8,904 nt of DNA. It comes from Atopobiaceae bacterium (GTDB lineage: Bacteria > Actinomycetota > Coriobacteriia > Coriobacteriales > Atopobiaceae). The translations under genes and the position numbers were made by a program. The notes beneath the pieces were generated by a model that was not told where the DNA came from, searched no databases, and worked only from the letters and a program-made list of their open reading frames with translations. The stretch spans positions 1-8,904 of the forward strand of contig JAFUBJ010000104.1 in assembly GCA_017460265.1 (NCBI GenBank), given 5' to 3'. Positions 1 through 6,100 of this stretch are shown here, piece after piece. Position 1 is the first letter of the stretch; every line of letters starts with the position of its first letter.

Positions 1-257
1 CGGACTCCCAGTCGGCTCACGGCAAGGTGGTGAGCGGCATCGCCAGGCGCTGTCGGGCGGCAGGCGTGCCCTGCGGGGCCGTGGTCGGGGGCATGGATGC
101 CGATGCCGTCGAGCTCCTGGACGTGGGTGTGGATGCCCTTGTGCCGACGGTGATCGACGTCTCGTCCCTCGAGGACGTCCTGTCCCACGCAGAGGAGAAC
201 TACCTCCTGGCCGCGCGCAGGCTCTTCGCGTTGCTGAAGCTGGGCCAAGGTCTGTAG
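1..257 (+). CDS. Glycerate kinase (GarK/GlxK family), C-terminal fragment
   Basis: The reading frame is open from the first base and ends at TAG 255-257, so only about the last 84 residues are present. It opens with DSQSAHGKVVSGIARR, followed by a hydrophobic strand (VPCGAVVGG), the stretch LLDVGVDALVPTVID and a terminal helix ENYLLAARRLFALLKLG. This matches my memory of the end of GarK/GlxK glycerate kinases, where an (D/E)SQ...GK.P.G(V/I)A motif is followed by a strand and a GIDAVF-like segment. Family members phosphorylate D-glycerate to phosphoglycerate in the cytoplasm, feeding glycolysis. The gene is probably unrelated to the sigma-factor operon downstream, from which it is separated by a hairpin and about 190 bases. 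The assignment rests on the C-terminal motif only; the start and catalytic core lie outside the window. Confidence 0.8.
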   Translation, partial: DSQSAHGKVVSGIARRCRAAGVPCGAVVGGMDADAVELLDVGVDALVPTVIDVSSLEDVLSHAEENYLLAARRLFALLKLGQGL

Positions 258-263
258 GGCCGC

Positions 264-297
264 GGTGGCGGATTGAGACCTGGTCTTTTCCGCCATC
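264..297 (+). terminator. Hairpin after glycerate kinase gene, possible terminator
   Basis: GGTGGCGGA (264-272) pairs with TCCGCCATC (289-297), giving nine base pairs with one G-U. Inside the loop a second short stem, AGAC (276-279) with GTCT (283-286), can form. It lies seven bases after the stop codon, where a terminator is expected. No U-run follows the outer stem (the only T-rich bases, 286-289, lie in and at the edge of the loop), so intrinsic termination is uncertain. Confidence 0.4.
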
Positions 298-329
298 CGT
301 CAGGCGCAGCCCATCATTACACATGCAAA

Positions 330-347
330 TAACTCGCCTATTAGTTA
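330..347. repeat. Short inverted repeat TAACT-N8-AGTTA
   Basis: TAACT (330-334) and AGTTA (343-347) are perfect inverted arms around eight bases. They lie in the AT-richest part of the gap before the sigma-factor gene (about 313-391), where its promoter is expected. I could not assign convincing -35 and -10 hexamers. The arms could be an operator, or chance in an AT-rich patch. Confidence 0.3.
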
Positions 348-360
348 CCGGTGCGAAATC

Positions 361-391
361 AGCAACAGGTAGCATGATGTCACATGTTGTT
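361..391. promoter_or_regulatory. AGCAACA...TGTTGTT inverted element upstream of sigma gene
   Basis: AGCAACA (361-367) faces TGTTGTT (385-391) across 17 bases, with one mismatch (G-T). The half-site AGCAAC recurs as half of the perfect palindrome at 2696-2709, ahead of the second transcription unit. A TGTC follows each AGCAAC (378-381 here, 2712-2715 there), but the AAC-to-TGTC distance of 9-11 bases is too short for a standard ECF promoter. It is a candidate binding site or promoter element shared by the two units. Confidence 0.3.
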
Positions 392-395
392 AGCC

Positions 396-426
396 AGCCC
401 CGCCAGGGTTGATGAGCCCCGCCAGG
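396..426 (+). repeat. Tandem 12-bp direct repeat before the sigma-gene RBS
   Basis: AGCCCCGCCAGG occurs twice without mismatch, at 396-407 and 415-426, with a period of 19 bases. The second copy ends four bases before the Shine-Dalgarno of the sigma-factor gene. Two turns of DNA separate equivalent positions, which suits a protein bound on one face of the helix. It may also shape the 5' UTR. Its function is unknown. Confidence 0.45.
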
Positions 427-430
427 CGCC

Positions 431-440
431 GAGGAGGTGA
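431..440 (+). promoter_or_regulatory. Strong ribosome binding site fixing the sigma-factor start
   Basis: GAGGAGGTGA is a near-perfect complement to the 3' end of 16S rRNA. It ends five bases before the GTG at 446. An in-frame GTG at 437 lies inside this site and therefore cannot be the start it serves, so the downstream GTG is preferred. Confidence 0.8.
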
Positions 441-445
441 CACGT

Positions 446-997
446 GTGGCCGAAACCGATGAGAGTCTCTTTGCGCGCAGCGTGCATGGCGACGATGCCG
501 CCCTGCGCGTCCTCATGAAGCGCTACGGCGACTCGCTCACGCTCTACCTCAACGGCTACGTCCATGACCTCGACACGGCGGAAGACCTCATGATCGAGGC
601 GTTCTCGATTATGTTCACACGCTGCCCGCTGCTACGTGAGGGCGGGTTCAAGCCCTACCTCTACAAGACGGGGCGAAACCTTGCCCTGCGCCATGGGCAT
701 GAGCTGGGACGCATCTTGAGCCTTGAGGCGCTTGAGCTAGACGTGCAGAGTGACGAAAACGTCGAGCGGGGCCTGCTCGCCAACGAGGGCGAGCGCGCAC
801 TGTATCGGGCGCTCGCCCTCATCCCCGCGCCGTATAGGGAGGCCCTCTACCTGGTGTACCTTGAGGGCATGAGCTACGACGAGGCAGGTGCGGTTATGCG
901 CAGGACGCGCAAGCAAGTGGACAACCTGGTCCAGCGTGGCAAGAGTGCCGCACGGCTCATGCTCGAGGGGGAGGGGGTAAATCTTGAGATCGACTGA
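446..997 (+). CDS. ECF-like sigma-70 family RNA polymerase sigma factor
   Basis: This 183-residue protein directs RNA polymerase to a specific promoter set. Region 2 spans about residues 18-90. It contains LMKRYGDSLTLYLNGYVHD, the acidic AEDLMIEAF helix that in this family contacts the polymerase clamp, and FKPYLYKTGRNLALRH. After a variable acidic linker, region 4 spans about 120-175, with the family-typical LIPAPYREALYLVYLEGMSYDEAGAVM and a helix-turn-helix ending KQVDNLVQRGKSAAR. There is no region 1.1 or 3, and the length fits the ECF group. The start is GTG 446, preceded by a strong Shine-Dalgarno. The 3' end overlaps the next gene by 14 bases, implying translational coupling to the adjacent small membrane protein, a common position for an anti-sigma factor. 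The target promoters are not identifiable from the window; the genes downstream are the obvious candidates. Confidence 0.9.
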   Translation: MAETDESLFARSVHGDDAALRVLMKRYGDSLTLYLNGYVHDLDTAEDLMIEAFSIMFTRCPLLREGGFKPYLYKTGRNLALRHGHELGRILSLEALELDVQSDENVERGLLANEGERALYRALALIPAPYREALYLVYLEGMSYDEAGAVMRRTRKQVDNLVQRGKSAARLMLEGEGVNLEID

Positions 998-1352
998 CGA
1001 ACGCGTTCTTGCGGTAAGAAGACGCTCGGCGCAGCGCATCCAAAGGCACTCCCGTCGCATGCGGCGCGTCACAGTTGTGGCGGGCGGCATGGCGAGCATT
1101 GCGGTGATCGTGCTCGTCTCGGTGTGCGTGGCAGGTCTTGGCGAGACATCGGCCAACGTAGAGGTGCTGGACCTCATGGGCAGCGTGTTTGCGCGCGGCT
1201 CGGCGCTCGGCTATGTGGTGGTCGGCCTCCTGGGCATGGTCTTGGGAGTCACGCTCACCCTCTTGAGCGTTCGCTGGGAAGTGCCTTCGCAGCGCAGCGG
1301 CACGGGGGAGTTCTTGCCCCCCGGCCCAACCGATGACAGGGACGCCTTGTGA
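984..1352 (+). CDS. Small basic two-helix membrane protein, candidate sigma partner
   Basis: This 122-residue protein has no family that I recognise. The N-terminus (1-28) is strongly basic (MRSTDERVLAVRRR, then HSRRMRR) and probably cytoplasmic. TM1 is about 29-51, an outer loop of about 25 residues follows, TM2 is about 77-96, and the polar tail is cytoplasmic. The start is TTG 984, inside the end of the sigma gene, with a GAGGGGG-type ribosome site at 971-977. The start is supported by the paralogue at 2737, whose ATG begins MRSVDERV in the same way. The stop overlaps the next gene (GTGA). Position and topology suggest an anti-sigma factor or membrane tether, but it lacks the ZAS zinc motif (HxxxCxxC) and an extended extracellular domain, so it is not RsiW-like. 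The function is inferred from context only. Confidence 0.8.
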   Translation: MRSTDERVLAVRRRSAQRIQRHSRRMRRVTVVAGGMASIAVIVLVSVCVAGLGETSANVEVLDLMGSVFARGSALGYVVVGLLGMVLGVTLTLLSVRWEVPSQRSGTGEFLPPGPTDDRDAL

Positions 1353-1966
1353 TAGATGCCCTCGACAATGCCTTTCAGCTGGTGATTCTTGCCATCTGCG
1401 TCGTGCTTTCGGCCACGCGCCTCTTCCAGACCCGAAGCGATGAGTGGCTCATGTCCTCGGGCTTTTATGGCTGCTCGCTTTTGGCCCTTACGTACTGGAC
1501 GGCCTATCTGTTGGTGTTTGGCGGGACGCCCCACTACTTCTATGTGTCGGAGACCGGATGGGTTGCGAGCAGGGTATTTCTGCTCATGCTCGTCGCCGCC
1601 CTTGACGAGCGCCGCAGACCGTGCGCCCCGGTGCCGATGGCGTGGGCCGCCGTCGCCGTCATGGCCCCGCTCTTTGCGCTCTACGTCACCCATGGGGACG
1701 TGCTGCTCAACGTGGTCGATTGCTCGATCATGGCGGCAATTGGCTTCTACACCGTTCGCGGCATGGCCGCGGCTCCTCTCGAGGGGTCCGAAGGCGACCG
1801 CCGCCTCCATGCCGCCGCCTTTGTGTGGTGGCTGGCCCAACTGGCGGTCTGGACTACGTCGTGCTTCCAAACCCCCGAGGCCTACGCCTCCTACATTGCT
1901 TCCGACCTGGCCCTTTCCGTAACCTATCTGTTGCTCGCCCTTGAGATGCGCAGGGCCCTGCCATGA
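1349..1966 (+). CDS. Polytopic membrane protein of unknown function
   Basis: This 205-residue, strongly hydrophobic protein has about six or seven transmembrane helices. Apparent helices include about 7-24 (FQLVILAICVVLSATRLF), 38-57, 72-86, 96-112, 118-135, 155-172 and 183-200. Short basic segments between helices (DERRRP at about 85-90, MRRALP at the end) suggest cytoplasmic loops. No catalytic or ligand motif is evident. The start is GTG 1349, overlapping the previous stop by four bases. The end overlaps the PrsW-like gene through ATGA. Such tight coupling suggests the product works with the sigma factor, the small membrane protein and the protease, perhaps as a membrane sensor or scaffold. 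That role is speculation from gene order. Confidence 0.8.
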   Translation: MIDALDNAFQLVILAICVVLSATRLFQTRSDEWLMSSGFYGCSLLALTYWTAYLLVFGGTPHYFYVSETGWVASRVFLLMLVAALDERRRPCAPVPMAWAAVAVMAPLFALYVTHGDVLLNVVDCSIMAAIGFYTVRGMAAAPLEGSEGDRRLHAAAFVWWLAQLAVWTTSCFQTPEAYASYIASDLALSVTYLLLALEMRRALP

Positions 1967-2586
1967 CGTTCGTCGAGAACATCTTCGTGCTGCTTGCCGC
2001 GCCCCTGCTTGCGTGCCTCCCCTTCGTGAAGGGCCGTCCAAGGGTGATGGCCACCTTCATGCTGTGCGGCATGGTGTGCTGCCTGCTCTCCTCCTACGTG
2101 AACGCGTTCTTTGTGGGGTGGGTCGGTGCCGATGAGGTGTCGGGCGCCGTGGAGGTGGCTCCCGTGGTGGAGGAGGCCATCAAGCTGCTGCCCATCCTGT
2201 TCTACCTGCTGGTCCTCGAGCCGCAGGTCGAGGACGCGGGGCTCGCGATCGTGGCCCTCTCCGTGGGCTTCGCGACCTTGGAGAGCGGGCTCTACCTGGC
2301 GACAGGCGAGCTTACGACGCCGGCGATGCTTGCCCTGCGCGGCCTCGGCACCTCGATGATGCACCTCACCTCGGGAGTCCTTATGAGGTATGGGCTCACG
2401 CGCGTGTGGACGCGCCCGTGGCTTAAGGTCGCGGGAACCTCTGGCCTGCTCTGCCTTGCCATGACCTTCCACGGGCTCTACAACCTCTTGGTCGCGGCGG
2501 GTGGCGCGGCCCAGGTGATGGCGGTGTGTCTGCCGGCAATGACGCTGGCTTTGGTGCTGCTCGTGCGCCTGGCGCGGGCCCGCTGA
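1963..2586 (+). CDS. PrsW-family intramembrane metalloprotease
   Basis: This 207-residue protein is nearly all membrane, with about six or seven helices. It carries the PrsW/CPBP-clan motifs in order: EExxK as VVEEAIK (E70, E71, K74), GFxxxE as GFATLE (G102 to E107), a membrane histidine in TSMMHLTSG (H134), and HxxxN as FHGLYN (H170, N174). In Bacillus subtilis PrsW makes the site-1 cut in the anti-sigma factor RsiW, releasing SigW. Here the protease lies in one operon with a sigma factor and membrane proteins, so regulated proteolysis of a sigma-sequestering partner is the natural hypothesis. The start codon ATG 1963 overlaps the preceding stop. The protein is slightly short for the family but all key residues are present. 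The substrate is unknown. Confidence 0.85.
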   Translation: MTFVENIFVLLAAPLLACLPFVKGRPRVMATFMLCGMVCCLLSSYVNAFFVGWVGADEVSGAVEVAPVVEEAIKLLPILFYLLVLEPQVEDAGLAIVALSVGFATLESGLYLATGELTTPAMLALRGLGTSMMHLTSGVLMRYGLTRVWTRPWLKVAGTSGLLCLAMTFHGLYNLLVAAGGAAQVMAVCLPAMTLALVLLVRLARAR

Positions 2587-2600
2587 CCAAAAGGGCGAGG

Positions 2601-2618
2601 TGCCACCAGTCAGTGGCA
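2601..2618 (+). terminator. Small hairpin after the protease gene
   Basis: TGCCAC (2601-2606) and GTGGCA (2613-2618) form a six-base-pair stem with a six-base loop, 14 bases after the stop of the PrsW-like gene. There is no following U-run, so termination here is only possible. It marks the start of the 150-base gap between the two transcription units. Confidence 0.25.
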
Positions 2619-2638
2619 GCGCTCACGGGTGAATAGCT

Positions 2639-2658
2639 ACCGCTTGCGGTGTGACCGC
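2639..2658 (+). promoter_or_regulatory. Alternating hairpin arms ACCGC/GCGGT/ACCGC
   Basis: The order is ACCGC (2639-2643), TT, GCGGT (2646-2650), GTG, ACCGC (2654-2658). The central arm can pair with either flanking copy but not both. The loops are very short (two and three bases). It could be a miniature alternative structure in a leader RNA or a set of DNA half-sites. No leader peptide or U-run was found with it. Confidence 0.3.
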
Positions 2659-2695
2659 GCACTATAGGTGAGGATTCTTGCTCCCATGCGTCTCT

Positions 2696-2709
2696 TAGCA
2701 ACGTTGCTA
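2696..2709. promoter_or_regulatory. Perfect 14-bp palindrome upstream of the surface-protein unit
   Basis: TAGCAACGTTGCTA is exactly self-complementary. It lies 27 bases before the ATG at 2737 and just ahead of its purine-rich ribosome binding site (2719-2733). It looks like an operator for a dimeric regulator. In RNA it could form a five-pair stem with an ACGT loop. It shares the AGCAAC half-site with the element at 361-391 upstream of the sigma-factor gene. Confidence 0.5.
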
Positions 2710-2736
2710 TGTGTCGACAAGGGGAGGGGAGGACCC

Positions 2737-3114
2737 ATGCGAAGCGTCGACGAGCGCGTCACGTCCGTGCGCAGGCGCGAACGGGGCAGGAGCCTCAAGA
2801 CCCGCCTGCTGGGCATGGTGGGTGCCTGCGCCCTCGTCTGCCTTGCGCTGGTCCTGTCCGTCGTAGGCTCCGACGTCACGGCGCCTCCTTCGGCTGGGCA
2901 GGGCCTCTACGGCGCATCCATCTTTGGCGAGACGGTCGGAGGCTATGTGCTCGTGGCCATCGTGTCGTTCATTGCGGCCTCGACTCTCACGCTCGCTTGC
3001 CTGCGCCATCGCGCACACCGCGACAAGACGCCCCTTCCCGTCAATCAAGAAAACGATGCCCCGAGCCCTGTTGATTCTCGTCCCGACCTGGTCCCCACGA
3101 CGAAGGAGAGATAA
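2737..3114 (+). CDS. Small basic two-helix membrane protein, paralogue of the gene at 984
   Basis: This 125-residue protein has the same architecture as the gene product at 984-1352. It has a basic N-terminus (MRSVDERVTSVRRR, compared with MRSTDERVLAVRRR), TM1 at about 28-46 (MVGACALVCLALVLSVVGS), an outer loop of about 25 residues, TM2 beginning GYVLVAIV (compared with GYVVVGLL) and ending TLTLACLR (compared with TLTLLSVR), and a polar cytoplasmic tail. The ATG at 2737 is chosen over the upstream in-frame GTG at 2668 because it follows a GGGGAGGGGAGG ribosome site and matches the paralogue's N-terminus. It ends six bases before the giant surface-protein gene, so the two are surely co-transcribed. 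Possible roles are a sigma or anti-sigma partner, or an accessory factor for the surface protein; the sequence does not decide between them. Confidence 0.8.
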   Translation: MRSVDERVTSVRRRERGRSLKTRLLGMVGACALVCLALVLSVVGSDVTAPPSAGQGLYGASIFGETVGGYVLVAIVSFIAASTLTLACLRHRAHRDKTPLPVNQENDAPSPVDSRPDLVPTTKER

Positions 3115-3120
3115 CCAGCG

Positions 3121-6100
3121 ATGAAGAAGACCGAAGAGCAGCACGTAGAAGAGACTACCGCAATCGCTCTATCACAGCCCCGCAGCATCTCCCGTCGTGG
3201 GCTTCTGCGGGCGGCGGCATCGGCAGTCACCATGGGGGCGATACAGCTGCTCCCCTTGATTGAGGTACCTGGACAGGAGGAGCCGGTGGCAGGCTTCCTC
3301 AGGTCCAAGACCGCACTTGCGGCCGAGGAGAGCTTCGTCATCACCATCGTGAGCAAGACGGAGATCGGCATCAACGTCGTCGACGTCGCCAACAACAACG
3401 AGCCAGTCGAGGGCGCCACGGTCACCATCACCTCGCGCTTCCCCAAGGCCAAGGTGAAGTCTCGCTCCGCCGTCACAGGAGAGGACTTCGACGATCCGGA
3501 GGACAGGGGAAAGGTCATCATCGACATTGCCGACCTTGCGGAGACCGATGATGACGGCAATCCCCTCAACGGTCGCTACGAGTTCAACGGCTCCATCTCG
3601 GTCAAGCGCGCGGAGGCCCGCGGCGTCACCGCCATGCGCGACTTTTCCACGGGCCTCATGCGCATCAAGGGTGCGACTGCCCTCGAGGTCTCCACGCACG
3701 AGATGGACGAGCTCCAGATCTATCCCGAGCGCATCACCTTCAACGACTGGGACATGCACTACACCGTCCCGACGTTCTGGCGCAGCGCCGTCAATTCGGA
3801 GAAGCAGACCATCCTGATCCGCTTTGCGGGATGCTCGGGCGATGTGGACGTGAGCATTTCCGACCACGAGGTAGGAAACTGGCCTCGGACCACAAAGGGC
3901 GAGCTTACGGCCAAGGCGACCTATGACGACGAGTCGGGCTACTACGTCGCGAAGTTCGAGGGGCGGTTCCTCTGCACGGACAAGTCCAAGAACGAGAACC
4001 TTGGCATCCTCGACGACAAGCTCAAGATTGACTTCGCCTACACCTATGGTGACACCACGTACCACACCTATCAGGAACTGTGCACCAAGGAAGCTCCCAT
4101 TGACACCGTGACCGAGGTGGACTCCATCGATCCCCTCAGCCTCGCCGTGGACTCGTTTGACTTCCCAAAGGACTGGCCGTTCATAGGTGGTGCCAAGATA
4201 GGGCTAAAGACGCCGGACATTCCCTTCCGCATATCCGCGTCCCCCACACGCGTCACGCTCGGTGTCAACCTTGGTGATTCCCTGCTCAAGAAGGACAACG
4301 GCCAGCCTAAGACTCAGCCCCAAGAGATCGAGATGGACCCCATCGGAGAGATTGAGGACGAGGCCGACGACGAACGCGCCAGCGAGCAAGCTGACACCGA
4401 GAACGCCATCGCGAACAAGGACGTCGGCATGGGCGGGTCGGATGGTCCTTCGGGCAAGAAGAGCATGTTCGCGAGGAAGCCGCTCTTCAAGAAGATCGAG
4501 ATCAACGGCGGCTTCGAGGGCTACCTCACGCTTGACTGGGCAGGTATGATGAAGGACCCCAAGCAGGGCTATCTCGTCAAGCACTTCGATGGCGCCCTGC
4601 TCGTCGGACTCGGGTTCTCCGTCAAGGGCACCATCGTCGAGCAGTTCACGGCCCTCTACATCCCGTGCTACGTGGCCCTGTCGCTGGAATTCTCCATGCA
4701 GACGTCGATTCAGGCCAAGGCGAGCATCATAACCGAGTCGACAGCCGTCGAGCTTCCGATGAAGGACACGCGGTTCGACTTCGACGTTGCCGCGCCGGTC
4801 TTCAACATCGCGCTGGTAGGTACCCTCACGCTTGGCATCGGCGTGCACGACGTCTGCTCGGCCGGCGCTTCCGGTGTCGGAACGCTGCAGCTCTACATTG
4901 CGGCACTCTCCAAGAAGATGATCGCGGAGGGCCATGACGTCCCCCATGTGGTCTTCGGCGGGAAGTTCGTGGTGGAGGTCTTCTTCCAAGCCCTCTGCTT
5001 GAAGTTCTCCAAGGTCGTCTGGAGCAAGGAGAAGAAGCGGATCTGGGACAGCTGGCCCGACCCGTCGTCCTCCGAGCTTACGGGCGAGGAGGCCTTTGGC
5101 GAGTACGAGCCACGCTTCAGGCTCAGGCAGCCGAACGGGCCTCTGCGGCATACGGCCGTCTATGGCATCGGTGGGGACGGGCAACCGCTTCTTCTTGCCG
5201 GCGTGGGCGACAGCATCTACGAGAACATGCAGATCGTGACCGAGGCGGACGACCTCATCAAGACGATTGAGTTCGAGGGTGAGGCCATAGAGGGAGGCAT
5301 TGCCGACGAGTCTGCTGACTACGTGCGGCCCGAGGTCAAGGAGGACACGTCGCCAGCGTTTATCAGGCAGGAGGACGGGAGCTACAAGATCGAGCTCGTG
5401 AGCCGAAAGGGCGCCGTCACGCTGGTCCTTCCAGAGAAGAACGAGGACGCCGACCTCAAGCCTCAGGCAGAAGAGTCTGAGGAGCTCGAGGAGGCGGAGG
5501 AGCTCGAGGTGCAGGACGTCCAGGCTGAAACCTCACAAGAAGCTGGTGAGGAAACCCAGGTCGAAGAGGTCGAAGGCTCCGACGACACCTCCCTTCTCGA
5601 GCAGGAAGGCCTTGAGGCCTTGGCGACCTCTGCGGTCGTCGGCGAGGTGCTGGAGGGTGAGCCCGTGGAGGGTGAGCTCGTTGAAGTTGCAGCCGATGAG
5701 GAGGTCGCTGTCGAGCCGATGGCTGTGGGAGATGAGGCGGTTGCCGATGAGCTGCCCTCATCCGACGTGTCCGAGGCTGCGGAACCGCTGGTGGCGCCTG
5801 ACCCTGAGGCTGAGGTCGAGGCTCCTGCCGAGCTCGAGGTCTCGGCAGAGCCCGAGCCCGAACCCGAGCCCGAACCCGAGCTCGAGGCCCAGGCAGAGCC
5901 CGAGCCAGAACCCGAGCACACCTTGGGTGAGAGCTACTGGAAGAACCCAGGCCTCGGCTTTGCCGAGCCGGTCACCCTCGAGTCCAACTACACCTCCGTT
6001 GCGAATGCCGAGTACCCGACACCAAGCTACTCGATCCCGGAGAGCGGCGTCGCGGGCTTCGCGGCAAACGGCGGCATCACGCCGACCGTGGACGTCGTCA

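Noticed and set aside
317..344. Possible housekeeping promoter TTACAC with TATTAG at 16 bases
   Set aside because: Only two of six -35 bases and four of six -10 bases match the consensus, too weak to report as a feature.
437..439. GTG at 437 as the start of the sigma factor
   Set aside because: It lies inside the Shine-Dalgarno GAGGAGGTGA; the in-frame GTG at 446 has correct spacing.
984..1352. Calling the small two-helix protein a zinc-binding anti-sigma factor of the RsiW type
   Set aside because: There is no HxxxCxxC motif, only one cysteine (within the first helix), and two helices rather than one, so only a context-based partner role is proposed.
1211..2041. Minus-strand frame opposite the membrane-protein genes
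   Set aside because: It overlaps three coupled sense genes with clear membrane helices and PrsW motifs; its translation is basic and low in structure, typical of a shadow frame.
2668..2736. N-terminal extension of the second small membrane protein from an upstream GTG
   Set aside because: The extension would read through the palindrome and the ribosome site, and the paralogue's N-terminus aligns with ATG 2737.
4204..5184. Long open frame on the minus strand (326 codons), and similar ones at 3172-4065, 5758-6633 and 6832-7686
   Set aside because: They lie opposite the continuous giant surface-protein gene. High GC at third positions removes stops from the opposite strand. Their translations are rich in Arg, Asp, Val and Gly without domains, and none has a convincing start context.
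5463..5921. Minus-strand frame encoding a Ser/Gly/Ala low-complexity protein
   Set aside because: It is the antisense of the Glu/Pro-rich linker; the repetition comes from the GAG/CCC codons of the sense gene.
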